The notes: generated by a model not told the origin, from the letters alone. Counted from the stretch's first letter, positions 1 to 7,041 are shown. The stretch is 11,940 bases of DNA from DTSX01 sp964633465 (GCA_964633465.1 CAZWGB010000041.1:1-11940); one strand, 5' to 3'. A program made the numbers and translations.

Positions 1-98
1 TAACCAGTCCAACTGGGATGAGACAAATAAAGAAATATGCTGATTACGACGTGGTAGCTAACTTGTTTAACCTAATAGAAAAGAAACTAAGTGATTAG
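1..98 (+). CDS. gshB: Glutathione synthetase, C-terminal end (partial)
   Basis: A reading frame open from the window edge (first full codon at position 3) encodes about 31 residues and stops with TAG at 96-98. It begins TSPTGMRQI and ends IEKKLSD. This matches the end of bacterial GshB, where a conserved NVTSPTG/C-(L/M/I)-R-(E/Q)-I stretch belongs to the ATP-grasp active site and is followed by a short helix. GshB joins gamma-glutamylcysteine and glycine using ATP in the cytoplasm. Its last 8 bases overlap the GTG start of yqgE, which suggests translational coupling. The order gshB-yqgE-yqgF is common in gammaproteobacteria (pseudomonads also carry tonB between gshB and yqgE), and this supports the call despite the short length. 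The rest of the gene lies outside the window. Confidence 0.75.
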   Translation, partial: TSPTGMRQIKKYADYDVVANLFNLIEKKLSD

Positions 99-660
99 TA
101 AAACAAAACAAGTTGATAATTTGATTGGCCAGTTGCTCATCGCATCACCCAGTCTTAATGACCCTAATTTTCATCAAACCGTAACTTATATTTGCGAAAA
201 CAATGAGTCTGGTTCATTCGGATTGATCATTAACAGACCGATGGAAACCAATATTTCAGAGATCTTGAATCAACTCAACCTTGGTAGTTCCAATGAATTG
301 GGTAATTGCCCTGTCCTTCAAGGTGGTCCCGTTGGCTTGGAACGTGGCTTTGTCTTACACAAAGAAGGAGAGTGGGAGAACACATCCAAGATTAATCAAG
401 ACGTTTCCATAACCACTTCTAAGGATATACTTCTTTCAATGGCATCAGGGTCAGGTCCCTCTGAATCACTACTCATACTTGGCTATGCTGGCTGGGGATC
501 TGGGCAATTGGAGCAAGAATTACAAACTAATTCCTGGATAAATGTTCCAGCAAATGAGGATATATTGTTTACTGTGCCCTATACAAAGCGTTGGGACGAA
601 GCCATAAACCTCTTGGGTATAGATGCTAGTAATATAAGTGGCCAGATAGGCCATGCTTAG
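91..660 (+). CDS. yqgE: YqgE/AlgH family protein
   Basis: This 189-residue protein is the usual length for the YqgE/AlgH (DUF179) family. Visible family motifs are LIASPSLNDPNF (16-27), VTYICENN (31-38), GLIINRP (44-50), LQGGPVGLERGFVLH in the middle, and LGYAGWGSGQLEQEL in the C-terminal half. The biochemical role of the family is not settled. It was first named AlgH from an alginate regulation phenotype, and it is nearly always encoded next to yqgF/ruvX, as here. There is no signal peptide or membrane segment, so it should be cytoplasmic. The GTG start at 91 is chosen because the family motif begins about 15 residues later and no better start lies nearby. It sits inside the gshB tail and has no good Shine-Dalgarno sequence, so coupled translation is likely. 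Confidence 0.93.
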   Translation: MISKTKQVDNLIGQLLIASPSLNDPNFHQTVTYICENNESGSFGLIINRPMETNISEILNQLNLGSSNELGNCPVLQGGPVGLERGFVLHKEGEWENTSKINQDVSITTSKDILLSMASGSGPSESLLILGYAGWGSGQLEQELQTNSWINVPANEDILFTVPYTKRWDEAINLLGIDASNISGQIGHA

Positions 661-698
661 TCATTTTGGTCGTCTCATATCACAACTATTTATAATCG

Positions 699-1145
699 AT
701 GAATTTGAAGCCTGACAGCGTTCTGATTGGCTTTGATTATGGTACAAAAAAAATGGGTGTTGCCATTGCCCAATGCATAACCAAAACAGCAACGCCATTA
801 AATGTTCTTAAAATCAAGAATGAAACCCCCAATTGGGAGCAACTAGACCAAATAGTCAATGACTATAAACCAGATTTGGCAATCATTGGATACCCCGGTA
901 AAAATAATAAACAAACCTCTCTTTTAGCCGATAAAATTGAAAAATTTGGGTCTGCAATTGAAAAACATTATAAAATGCCCACAATATTGTTTGATGAGAC
1001 TTACAGCACAACCATAGCAAGACAAGAACTCAGAGATCTGCGTAGAGATGGAACCCTGAGCAGAAGAATAAAAAGAGGACAAGTGGATAGCATGGCAGCA
1101 AAGATAATTCTTGAGCAATGGCTAAAGTTAGAAACACTGGGATGA
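699..1145 (+). CDS. ruvX: Holliday junction resolvase-like / pre-16S rRNA processing nuclease RuvX (YqgF)
   Basis: This 148-residue protein has the RNase H-like fold of the YqgF family. Three acidic residues likely form the metal site: D13 in GFDYGTKKMGVA, E100 in DETYST, and D130 in the C-terminal VDSMAAKIILEQW. E. coli YqgF is linked to maturation of the 16S rRNA 5' end, and homologues cut branched DNA or RNA. The usual GLP-N-DG loop after the third strand is replaced by GYPGKNNKQTS (64-74), a mild divergence. The ATG at 699 lies 38 bases after yqgE, with no recognisable ribosome binding site before it. Pairing with yqgE is the standard arrangement. Confidence 0.92.
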   Translation: MNLKPDSVLIGFDYGTKKMGVAIAQCITKTATPLNVLKIKNETPNWEQLDQIVNDYKPDLAIIGYPGKNNKQTSLLADKIEKFGSAIEKHYKMPTILFDETYSTTIARQELRDLRRDGTLSRRIKRGQVDSMAAKIILEQWLKLETLG

Positions 1146-1190
1146 ACAGCTATCAGTAGCCCAAATATTCAATAATGGTGGTGGAATAAA

Positions 1191-2117
1191 GTGAAACATC
1201 TACTTTATCTAAAAGAACTGAACCAAAGCACGATATCCAAACTTCTTGCAAAAGCAGAAACATTTTTATCCACTAACAACTTTCCGCCGCAGGAAGATAA
1301 AAACCTTCAAGGCACTACCTTGGCAAATTTATTTCTAGAGCCCAGTACTAGAACGAGAAGCTCATTTCAGATCGCAGCCAAAAGGCTAGGAGCGGATGTT
1401 TTAAATATCGATGATCAACACTCTTCAAGGGTCAAGGGCGAAAGCATAATCGATACAATAAGAACTCTTGAAGCAATGGGTGTCAATTACTTTGTAGTCC
1501 GACACAAGGAAAGAGGCATCCTGTCAAAAATTGTTGCAAGCTTGGATGGCGGTTCGCATCTTATTAATGGAGGCGAGTCTGCTGAATCCCATCCAACGCA
1601 GGGTTTACTGGATTTATTAACAATAAAAAAACACAAAAAAAGTTTTGATCAAATCAAAGTTGCCATCGTAGGAGATATAAAACATTCACGTGTAGCAAGG
1701 TCTTTAGCCGAAGGCTTGAGGATCATGGAAGGCAAAAAGTTGGCGCTAATCGCTCCTGAAGAATTCAAACCCGATATGGAGTTCTATCCCAAAGCAGAAC
1801 ATTATAAAAATCTTGATCAAGGATTGGTTAATGCCGATGTTGTGGTGGCTCTTAGAGTACAAAAAGAAAGAATCGAGAGCCTCACAAAAACAATGAGTCC
1901 AGACGATTACTTTGAACAGTATGGCTTAACTAAGAAACGATTGCAGCCTTGCAATGAGGATGTGATTGTAATGCACCCTGGGCCTGTAAATCGAGGTGTG
2001 GAAATCTCAGATGAGGTAGCTGATGGGACAAATTCTGTGATTAGAGAACAGGTCACTAACGGGATTGCGATAAGAATGGCGCTGTTATCAATGATGCAAG
2101 CAGAAGTGATGAAATAA
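1191..2117 (+). CDS. pyrB: Aspartate carbamoyltransferase catalytic subunit
   Basis: PyrB condenses carbamoyl phosphate with L-aspartate to N-carbamoyl-aspartate, the committed step of pyrimidine synthesis. The 308-residue product has all expected active-site groups: the carbamoyl-phosphate loop PSTRTRSSF (51-59), K82 in VKGES, R104-H105 in VVRHKERG, HPTQGLLDL (134-142), R167 in GDIKHSRVARS, R222 in LRVQKER, and MHPGPVNRGVE (261-271). The length is typical of a stand-alone catalytic chain. The GTG start at 1191 follows a G-rich GGTGGTGGA. The stop overlaps the next ATG by one base (TAATG). Neither pyrI, the inactive dihydroorotase-like pyrC' that pairs with PyrB in pseudomonads, nor pyrR lies next to it, so subunit organisation and regulation cannot be inferred from context. 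Confidence 0.96.
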   Translation: MKHLLYLKELNQSTISKLLAKAETFLSTNNFPPQEDKNLQGTTLANLFLEPSTRTRSSFQIAAKRLGADVLNIDDQHSSRVKGESIIDTIRTLEAMGVNYFVVRHKERGILSKIVASLDGGSHLINGGESAESHPTQGLLDLLTIKKHKKSFDQIKVAIVGDIKHSRVARSLAEGLRIMEGKKLALIAPEEFKPDMEFYPKAEHYKNLDQGLVNADVVVALRVQKERIESLTKTMSPDDYFEQYGLTKKRLQPCNEDVIVMHPGPVNRGVEISDEVADGTNSVIREQVTNGIAIRMALLSMMQAEVMK

Positions 2118-2747
2118 TGGTGCGACAATCTGCAACCGTTTTTGAAGAAAAATCCAAAGTTATTCAACAAACTGAATTTGCTGGAGACCAATTCATACTA
2201 ACCCTTGAGGCTCAAAAGTCTTCAATCACAGCTTTACCTGGAGAATTTGCCTTCGTTGATTGTGGTGAAAATATAATGTTGAGAAGACCACTGTCTTATT
2301 TACGAGCGAACAAAAAACAAAAAACAGTTGAGTTTCTATATAAAATCATAGGCCCAGGTCTTGAAGCTCTAAGTAAACTTCAACCGGGTGATGAAGTGAC
2401 TCTAATGGGCCCAATTGGTAGAGGTTTTAACTTTGAAAAACCCAACCATATCCCAGTTTTAATTGGAGGTGGAGTTGGTATTCCTCCAGTACTTTTTTTA
2501 GCAGAATACTTANNNNNNNNNNNNNNNNNNNNNNNNNNNNNNNNNNNNNNNNNNNNNNNNNNNNNNNNNNNNNNNNNNNNNNNNNNNNNNNNNNNNNNNN
2601 NNNNNNNNNNNNGAGGAATTTATGGCTTGTGCAATTGGTGGGTGCGCAGGCTGTGTGGTTGAAGTGACACTTCCAGAAGGTGTTGCAATGAAAAGGGTTT
2701 GTGTCGATGGTCCTGTATTCGATGCTCAAAGCATTTTCCCACGATGA
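2117..2747 (+). CDS. pyrK: PyrK-like dihydroorotate dehydrogenase electron transfer subunit (interrupted by assembly gap)
   Basis: Two fragments either side of 100 Ns belong to one flavoprotein. The 5' part (2117-2512, 132 residues) has a ferredoxin-reductase-type FAD motif RRPLS (56-60), GPGLEALSKLQPGD (79-92), the GPIGRGF loop (98-104) and the nucleotide-binding LIGGGVGIPPV (115-125). The 3' part (2613-2747) reads EEFMACAIGGCAGC, then VCVDGPVFDAQ, and stops with TGA. This is the PyrK C-terminus, with four cysteines spaced CX4CX2CX15C for a [2Fe-2S] cluster. PyrK passes electrons from the class 1B dihydroorotate dehydrogenase PyrDB to NAD+. The two parts are in different frames, which is expected if the N run has arbitrary length; by family comparison roughly 80-90 residues are missing. 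The start overlaps the pyrB stop, and the stop overlaps yggS (ATGA). No pyrD is in the window, so another dehydrogenase partner is possible. Confidence 0.85.
2513..2612. other. Assembly gap of 100 N inside pyrK
   Basis: A run of exactly 100 Ns is a common scaffolding placeholder for unknown length. It removes the middle of the PyrK-like protein, including the end of the nucleotide-binding domain. Translation straight through it gives a false C-terminus, because the true downstream frame (with the cysteine cluster) is shifted relative to the upstream frame. Confidence 0.97.
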
Positions 2748-3424
2748 CAGACATTGCAAAGAATTATCAAGCATTGCAACGCAGAATTCAGTCTTCATTG
2801 GCATTAACTGGCCAGAAAGAATCGGACTTTACAATTGTTGCAGTCAGCAAAAAGAAGTCATTGGCTGATATTGAAACAGCCTACAATCTAGGCTTGGACA
2901 ATTTTGGAGAAAATTTTGTCCAAGAGGCAATAAAAAAAATCAAAGCCTTCAAGCATAAAACAACCTGGCATTTTATTGGCTCCATTCAATCCAATAAAGC
3001 CAAACCAATTTCAGAAAATTTTGATTGGGTGCATACCATAACCAGATACAGCATAGCTGAGAAGCTAGATAAACATAGGCCCAAGTCATTGCCCCCACTC
3101 CATGTTTGTATTCAGATACAACTACATCAAGACGATTCCCGAAACAGTCTTCCAATAAATCAATTATTTGCAATGGCAAAAAAAATTGAAACACTGCCAA
3201 ATTTAAAATTGAGAGGTCTCATGGGTATGACCCGTTTTGGTGCATCTGAAGAAGAATGTCATCAGAGCTATAGAACAATGGAGATGGCTTCTCATACTCT
3301 CAAAGATAATGGATTTGAAATAGATACCTTATCTATGGGAATGTCTGATGATCTTGAAATAGCGATTCACAATCATGCAAATATGATTAGAATAGGCACT
3401 GCATTATTTGGACCAAGACAATAA
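2744..3424 (+). CDS. yggS: YggS family pyridoxal phosphate homeostasis protein
   Basis: This PLP-binding protein folds as the TIM barrel of alanine racemase domain I and buffers intracellular pyridoxal phosphate, with no known catalytic activity. From the ATG at 2744 it is 226 residues. The PLP lysine is K36 in VAVSKKKS, the position seen in E. coli. Other family motifs are FGENFVQEA, WHFIGSIQSNK, LRGLMGM and the phosphate-binding C-terminal SMGMSDDLEIAI...RIGTALFG. A longer frame upstream starting at a TTG (2699) would add residues that only read the pyrK 3' end out of frame. The ATG at 2744 fits the family N-terminus and makes a 4-base ATGA overlap with pyrK. One difference from typical members is a shift from VNIs to IQIQLHQDDSR in the barrel core. 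yggS-proC-yggT is a widespread gene order. Confidence 0.95.
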   Translation: MTDIAKNYQALQRRIQSSLALTGQKESDFTIVAVSKKKSLADIETAYNLGLDNFGENFVQEAIKKIKAFKHKTTWHFIGSIQSNKAKPISENFDWVHTITRYSIAEKLDKHRPKSLPPLHVCIQIQLHQDDSRNSLPINQLFAMAKKIETLPNLKLRGLMGMTRFGASEEECHQSYRTMEMASHTLKDNGFEIDTLSMGMSDDLEIAIHNHANMIRIGTALFGPRQ

Positions 3425-3426
3425 CA

Positions 3427-4269
3427 ATGAATCATGAAAGTAAAAAAATAGCATTTATTGGTGGAGGTATGGTCGCCGAAGCAATGATCAGAGGCTTGAT
3501 TCTACACGGTCACAGCCCCACGAGTATATTTGTATCAGACCCATCAGAAAGCAGAAGAGAGCTGTTATCAGCCTTGAATGGAAGACTCAATATCGAGACT
3601 GACAACAATACTATTGCAGAAGTCTGTGATGTTTTGGTTTTAGCATTAAAACCACAAATTTTTGTTAATGTGGCTGAAAAAATTTCTGCAACACACAAAA
3701 AAAACGACTCAATCGTTGTCTCGGTAGCAGCCGGCATTGCGCTTGATACTTTGAAGTCTATTTTTGGAACTACATCAAAACTCTGTCGAGTCATGCCCAA
3801 CCAACCTTGTCTTATTGGCAGAGGGATATCGGCATTAATCGCTAGCAACCTTAATGAAGATGAGAAAGCCTTGGCTTCTTATTTATTCGATTCTGTGGGC
3901 AAATCCATTTGGATTGAGAATGAAGATTGGATGCATACAGTGACTGCTATTTCTGGAAGCGGTCCAGCCTACTTTTACCATATGATGGAGTTATTAACTG
4001 AATCAGCAAAATCCGCTGGAATACCAGAACAGATCGCAAAAGAACTGGTGATTCAAACAGCAATTGGATCCAGTCAACTTGCCCTAAATAGTTCCGATGA
4101 TTTCGAAACACTTCGAAAAAAAGTGACGTCCCCAGGAGGGACCACAGAAGCAGCATTTGATTCACTCGAAAAAAACAACATTCTGTCGATCTGGACAGAA
4201 GCCATCAATGCCGCTACCCAAAGATCAATTGAATTGGGCAACCAAGACTCTGATAATGGATCTGAATAA
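3427..4269 (+). CDS. proC: Pyrroline-5-carboxylate reductase
   Basis: ProC reduces 1-pyrroline-5-carboxylate to L-proline with NAD(P)H, the last step of proline synthesis. The 280-residue protein begins with a Rossmann nucleotide-binding loop, IAFIGGGMVAEAM (8-20). It continues with LALKPQ (72-77), VSVAAGI (98-104) and RVMPNQP (121-127). The C-terminal dimerisation and catalytic domain holds AISGSGPAYFY (174-184) and the signature VTSPGGTTEAAFDSLE (233-248). The length is normal, with a short acidic tail. The ATG at 3427 is two bases after the yggS stop, so the two are almost certainly co-transcribed and probably translationally coupled. Frame and motifs are intact throughout. Confidence 0.96.
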   Translation: MNHESKKIAFIGGGMVAEAMIRGLILHGHSPTSIFVSDPSESRRELLSALNGRLNIETDNNTIAEVCDVLVLALKPQIFVNVAEKISATHKKNDSIVVSVAAGIALDTLKSIFGTTSKLCRVMPNQPCLIGRGISALIASNLNEDEKALASYLFDSVGKSIWIENEDWMHTVTAISGSGPAYFYHMMELLTESAKSAGIPEQIAKELVIQTAIGSSQLALNSSDDFETLRKKVTSPGGTTEAAFDSLEKNNILSIWTEAINAATQRSIELGNQDSDNGSE

Positions 4270-4286
4270 ACCAATAAAAAATTCTA

Positions 4287-4916
4287 ATGGAAAGTGTGTT
4301 TTTATTTTTGTTTCGGACGTTCGTTGACTTTATNNNNNNNNNNNNNNNNNNNNNNNNNNNNNNNNNNNNNNNNNNNNNNNNNNNNNNNNNNNNNNNNNNN
4401 NNNNNNNNNNNNNNNNNNNNNNNNNNNNNNNNNAGTAACCCAATCCATCAATCAATCATTGTGATTACGAATCCAATCATTAGGCCTTTTACATCAAGAT
4501 TTTCAAAGCAATCATCCATCGAAGTTATTTTGATTAGTCTTTGTCTGCTCATTGAACTTTTCGCCCTGTGGTTCATGACGACGATTAATTGTCTGAATGG
4601 ACCCAATTTTCTTCAACTCATTAGTCTGGGCACATTGAAAGTGATCATTCTAGTTTTGAGAATATTTTTTTTCAGCATATTAGCCCATGTCATCTTGTCT
4701 TGGCTCAGCCCCAATAACTTTACTCCTGCTGCACGCTTTATCGGTGATTTAGTTGCACCAGTCATGAGACCGATTCAGCGAAGATTACCTCACTTTGCAG
4801 GTTTAGATTTTTCACCAATGATCGCACTAGTAATCATCCAATCAATCATTATGATTATCCCTGTAAACGCGGTTTTTTCTGGTATTCTCTGTACTAATTT
4901 CAAACAAATACTATAA
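4287..4916 (+). CDS. yggT: YggT family integral membrane protein (interrupted by assembly gap)
   Basis: YggT proteins are small inner-membrane proteins made of two repeats, each with a hydrophobic helix followed by an amphipathic segment rich in P-(I/L)-x-P-x-R. Here the N-terminal 15 residues (MESVFLFLFRTFVDF) precede 100 Ns. After the gap come NPIHQSIIVITNPIIRPF (repeat 1), hydrophobic segments including VILISLCLLIELFALWF and VIILVLRIFFFSILAHVILSW, then APVMRPIQRRLPHFAGLDFSPM (repeat 2) and a last membrane helix. The family has been linked to osmotic and potassium stress and to membrane protein organisation, but no molecular function is fixed. By comparison with E. coli, only about 20 residues are missing, so the true gap is probably shorter than 100 bases. 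It lies 17 bases after proC. Confidence 0.9.
   Translation: MESVFLFLFRTFVDFXXXXXXXXXXXXXXXXXXXXXXXXXXXXXXXXXXSNPIHQSIIVITNPIIRPFTSRFSKQSSIEVILISLCLLIELFALWFMTTINCLNGPNFLQLISLGTLKVIILVLRIFFFSILAHVILSWLSPNNFTPAARFIGDLVAPVMRPIQRRLPHFAGLDFSPMIALVIIQSIIMIIPVNAVFSGILCTNFKQIL
4334..4433. other. Assembly gap of 100 N inside yggT
   Basis: This is the second run of exactly 100 Ns, again a likely placeholder of unknown size. It removes the end of the first membrane segment of YggT. The frames on both sides happen to agree, so translation through the gap looks continuous, but the length of the missing stretch is not known. Confidence 0.97.
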
Positions 4917-4928
4917 CAGTCCTAAACC

Positions 4929-5996
4929 ATGAAAATAGTCAATGTAAATGTTCATCAACATGATATGCAATTAAAGGCGCCTTGGGCCATTGCTGGACGG
5001 GTGACCGAATCGGTTCAAAACATATTTGTTGAAATACAATCAAACAAAGACATAAAAGGAATTGGATCCGGAGCACCTTCTGTAGATGTAACGGGGGAAA
5101 ATTTTACAGCTGCATACAACAGACTGCAGTCAATGGCACAAAAAATGATAGGTTGGGATGTAGACAATGAAAACCATATCCTTGAAAGACTGCAATCAGA
5201 TCTTAAAGATTTCCCAGCTGCGAGAGCCGCTATCGACATGGCTCTTTTTGATTTGTTGGCTAAATCAGAAAAAACACCTTTGTTAAAACGACTGGGGCAA
5301 GTGCACGAAGCTTTTCCAACATCAATTACCATCGGGGTTGCTCCATTAGAGAAGACAATAAAAGATGCCAAAAATCATCTGCAAGAAGGCTTCAAGATCT
5401 TAAAATTAAAAATTGGAGAAAACGTCGATGAAGATATTGACAAAGTATGTGCACTGTCAGAACTAAGCTCAGAGGGTCCATTGATCAGAGTCGATGCTAA
5501 TCAGGGTTACTCGATTGAAGACTTGGAAAAATTTTACGAAAAGACACACCACTTAGGGCTTGAGCTAATAGAACAGCCTCTAGCAAAAAACCAAATTAAG
5601 GAAATGCTTAATTTTCCTAAAGAACTCAGGGATATTTGTGTTGCAGATGAGAGCCTACATACACCTGCTGATGCAATCCAACTAACAGATAAAATAAGGC
5701 CCTTCGGTATCTTTAACATTAAATTAATGAAATGTGGCGGGATATATCCAGCATTAAAAATCGCAAAGATTGCTGAAAATGAGAACATAAAACTGATGTG
5801 GGGTTGTATGGACGAGAGCAAAATCAGCATCGCTGCAGCACTGCACGCTGCTTTGGCTAGTTCAGCCACAGAATATCTGGATTTGGATGGTCACTTTGAC
5901 TTGAAATGGGACTTAGTATCTGGTGGATATATTTGCGAAAATGGGGTCATGACAACAAACAATAGACCAGGATTGGGAGTCTATAATGATATCTGA
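4929..5996 (+). CDS. dgcA: Enolase-superfamily dipeptide epimerase / N-acetyl-D-Glu racemase (DgcA-like)
   Basis: This 355-residue protein is a muconate-lactonising-enzyme subgroup member of the enolase superfamily. The capping domain is residues 1-125 and the barrel follows. The catalytic set is complete: K159-L-K161 after FKIL, metal ligands D189 (RVDANQ), E215 (LIEQP) and D240 (ADES), the second lysine K265 (IKLMKCGG), and GCMDES (292-297). D318-L-D320 near the end is the Asp-x-Asp motif that in dipeptide epimerases holds the substrate amino end. Classical members epimerise L-Ala-D/L-Glu from peptidoglycan. When paired with a DUF1611 gene, as here with an 11-base overlap, the enzyme has been described as DgcA, which racemises N-acetyl-D-glutamate to N-acetyl-L-glutamate. 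The context favours DgcA, but substrate choice cannot be settled from sequence alone. The ATG at 4929 is 12 bases after yggT, without a clear Shine-Dalgarno sequence. Confidence 0.88.
   Translation: MKIVNVNVHQHDMQLKAPWAIAGRVTESVQNIFVEIQSNKDIKGIGSGAPSVDVTGENFTAAYNRLQSMAQKMIGWDVDNENHILERLQSDLKDFPAARAAIDMALFDLLAKSEKTPLLKRLGQVHEAFPTSITIGVAPLEKTIKDAKNHLQEGFKILKLKIGENVDEDIDKVCALSELSSEGPLIRVDANQGYSIEDLEKFYEKTHHLGLELIEQPLAKNQIKEMLNFPKELRDICVADESLHTPADAIQLTDKIRPFGIFNIKLMKCGGIYPALKIAKIAENENIKLMWGCMDESKISIAAALHAALASSATEYLDLDGHFDLKWDLVSGGYICENGVMTTNNRPGLGVYNDI
5975..5979 (+). promoter_or_regulatory. Shine-Dalgarno site for the DUF1611 gene
   Basis: GGGAG lies inside the end of the epimerase gene, six bases before the ATG at 5986. 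It is one of the few good ribosome binding sites on the + strand of this window and supports that start, which creates the 11-base overlap with the upstream gene. Confidence 0.6.
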
Positions 5997-7041
5997 GCCT
6001 ACAGGTACTGCTCTACTGTACAGCGGTGGCATGTTGACAGACCTCCATGGCAAAACATCACATGGACTACTCCGATATTCAAAACGCTTCCAGATTTTAG
6101 GAGTTGTTGACCACAAACATGCTGGCCAGATGTCCAATGAAATTGTTTCGAACTGCCAGGATGATGTACCTATTTTTAGCGACATTAACAAGGCCATTGA
6201 AGGATTGAGGGAAAAACCAGATTTTCTTGTAATTGGTCTTTCTTTTCATGGTGGGCAACTTCCTGAATCTCACAGGGGAAATGTAAAACAAGCCCTTAAG
6301 GCAGGCATTCACGTAGTTTCAGGTTTGCATCAGCTACTGTGCGAGGACCCTGACTTCGCCGAAACTGCTAGAGAGTTTGGAAGTATCATTTATGATATTC
6401 GCAAGCCTAAAGAAACCAAGGATTTGTCTTTCTGGTCAGGGAAAATAATGGATTTGGAGACACCAAGGATTGCAGTCCTAGGTACTGACTGTGCCCTTGG
6501 AAAAAGAACTACCTGTCAGTTTTTAATTCAGGCATGTGAAAAATCTAATATAAAAGCTGAAATCATCTATACAGGACAAACCGGTTTCTTACAGGGTTTT
6601 AAACATGGCTTCCTTTTTGATGCAACGCTGAATGATTTTGTTACCGGCGAACTGGAAAAAGCAATCATGGAATGTGATGCCATCAGTCAACCAGAGTTAA
6701 TGCTAATTGAAGGTCAATCCTCTTTAAGAAATCCTTCAGGACCCTGCGGATCTGAACTGCTACTTGCAGGAGATGTAAGTGGTGTCATTCTTGTCCATGC
6801 TATTGATCGAGATTATTTTGAAGGTTTTGAAGAACTTAAATTGCCGATACCTAGTATAGAAGAAGAAATAAAACTGATAGCCAGCTACGGAAAAAAAACA
6901 ATTGCTGTTTGTATCAACTCAGACAACAAAGATTTTGACACTCAAGCACTTGCGGATCAGTTGGATTTACCGGTTGTTAACCCAATCTTTGAAAATGTTG
7001 TTCCTATCATTAAGGTCATTAAGGAGACTATTTTGCAGTAA
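5986..7041 (+). CDS. dgcN: DUF1611 family P-loop protein, DgcN-like N-acetyltransferase
   Basis: This 351-residue, two-domain protein has an N-terminal Rossmann-like domain (about 1-155; motifs GTALLYSGGML and GLSFHGGQLPESHR) and a C-terminal P-loop domain. The P-loop is GTDCALGKRTT (166-176), followed by YTGQTGFLQGF, LIEGQSSLRNPSG and HAIDRDYF, all typical of DUF1611 (PF07755). The family is often labelled as an NAD-dependent epimerase/dehydratase relative, which is misleading. Work on marine bacteria assigned a member as DgcN, which N-acetylates D-glutamate so that DgcA can racemise it. The partner gene directly upstream here supports that role, and the product would enter L-glutamate metabolism. 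No membrane segment or signal peptide is seen. The 3' end runs 14 bases into the end of the opposite-strand TerB-like gene. Assignment to the family is firm; the acetyltransferase role rests on context. Confidence 0.85.
   Translation: MISEPTGTALLYSGGMLTDLHGKTSHGLLRYSKRFQILGVVDHKHAGQMSNEIVSNCQDDVPIFSDINKAIEGLREKPDFLVIGLSFHGGQLPESHRGNVKQALKAGIHVVSGLHQLLCEDPDFAETAREFGSIIYDIRKPKETKDLSFWSGKIMDLETPRIAVLGTDCALGKRTTCQFLIQACEKSNIKAEIIYTGQTGFLQGFKHGFLFDATLNDFVTGELEKAIMECDAISQPELMLIEGQSSLRNPSGPCGSELLLAGDVSGVILVHAIDRDYFEGFEELKLPIPSIEEEIKLIASYGKKTIAVCINSDNKDFDTQALADQLDLPVVNPIFENVVPIIKVIKETILQ

Noticed and set aside
2117..2662. A continuous frame through the N run ending at 2662
   Set aside because: The downstream part in that frame has no homology, while a different frame gives the conserved PyrK cysteine cluster; the gap length is arbitrary.
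2699..2743. A TTG start that would lengthen yggS by 15 residues
   Set aside because: This stretch is the pyrK 3' end read in another frame; the ATG at 2744 fits the YggS N-terminus and gives an ATGA overlap.
5986..7041. NAD-dependent epimerase/dehydratase
   Set aside because: The protein has a P-loop GTDCALGKRTT in a DUF1611 domain and lacks the YxxxK catalytic pair of short-chain dehydrogenase-type epimerases.
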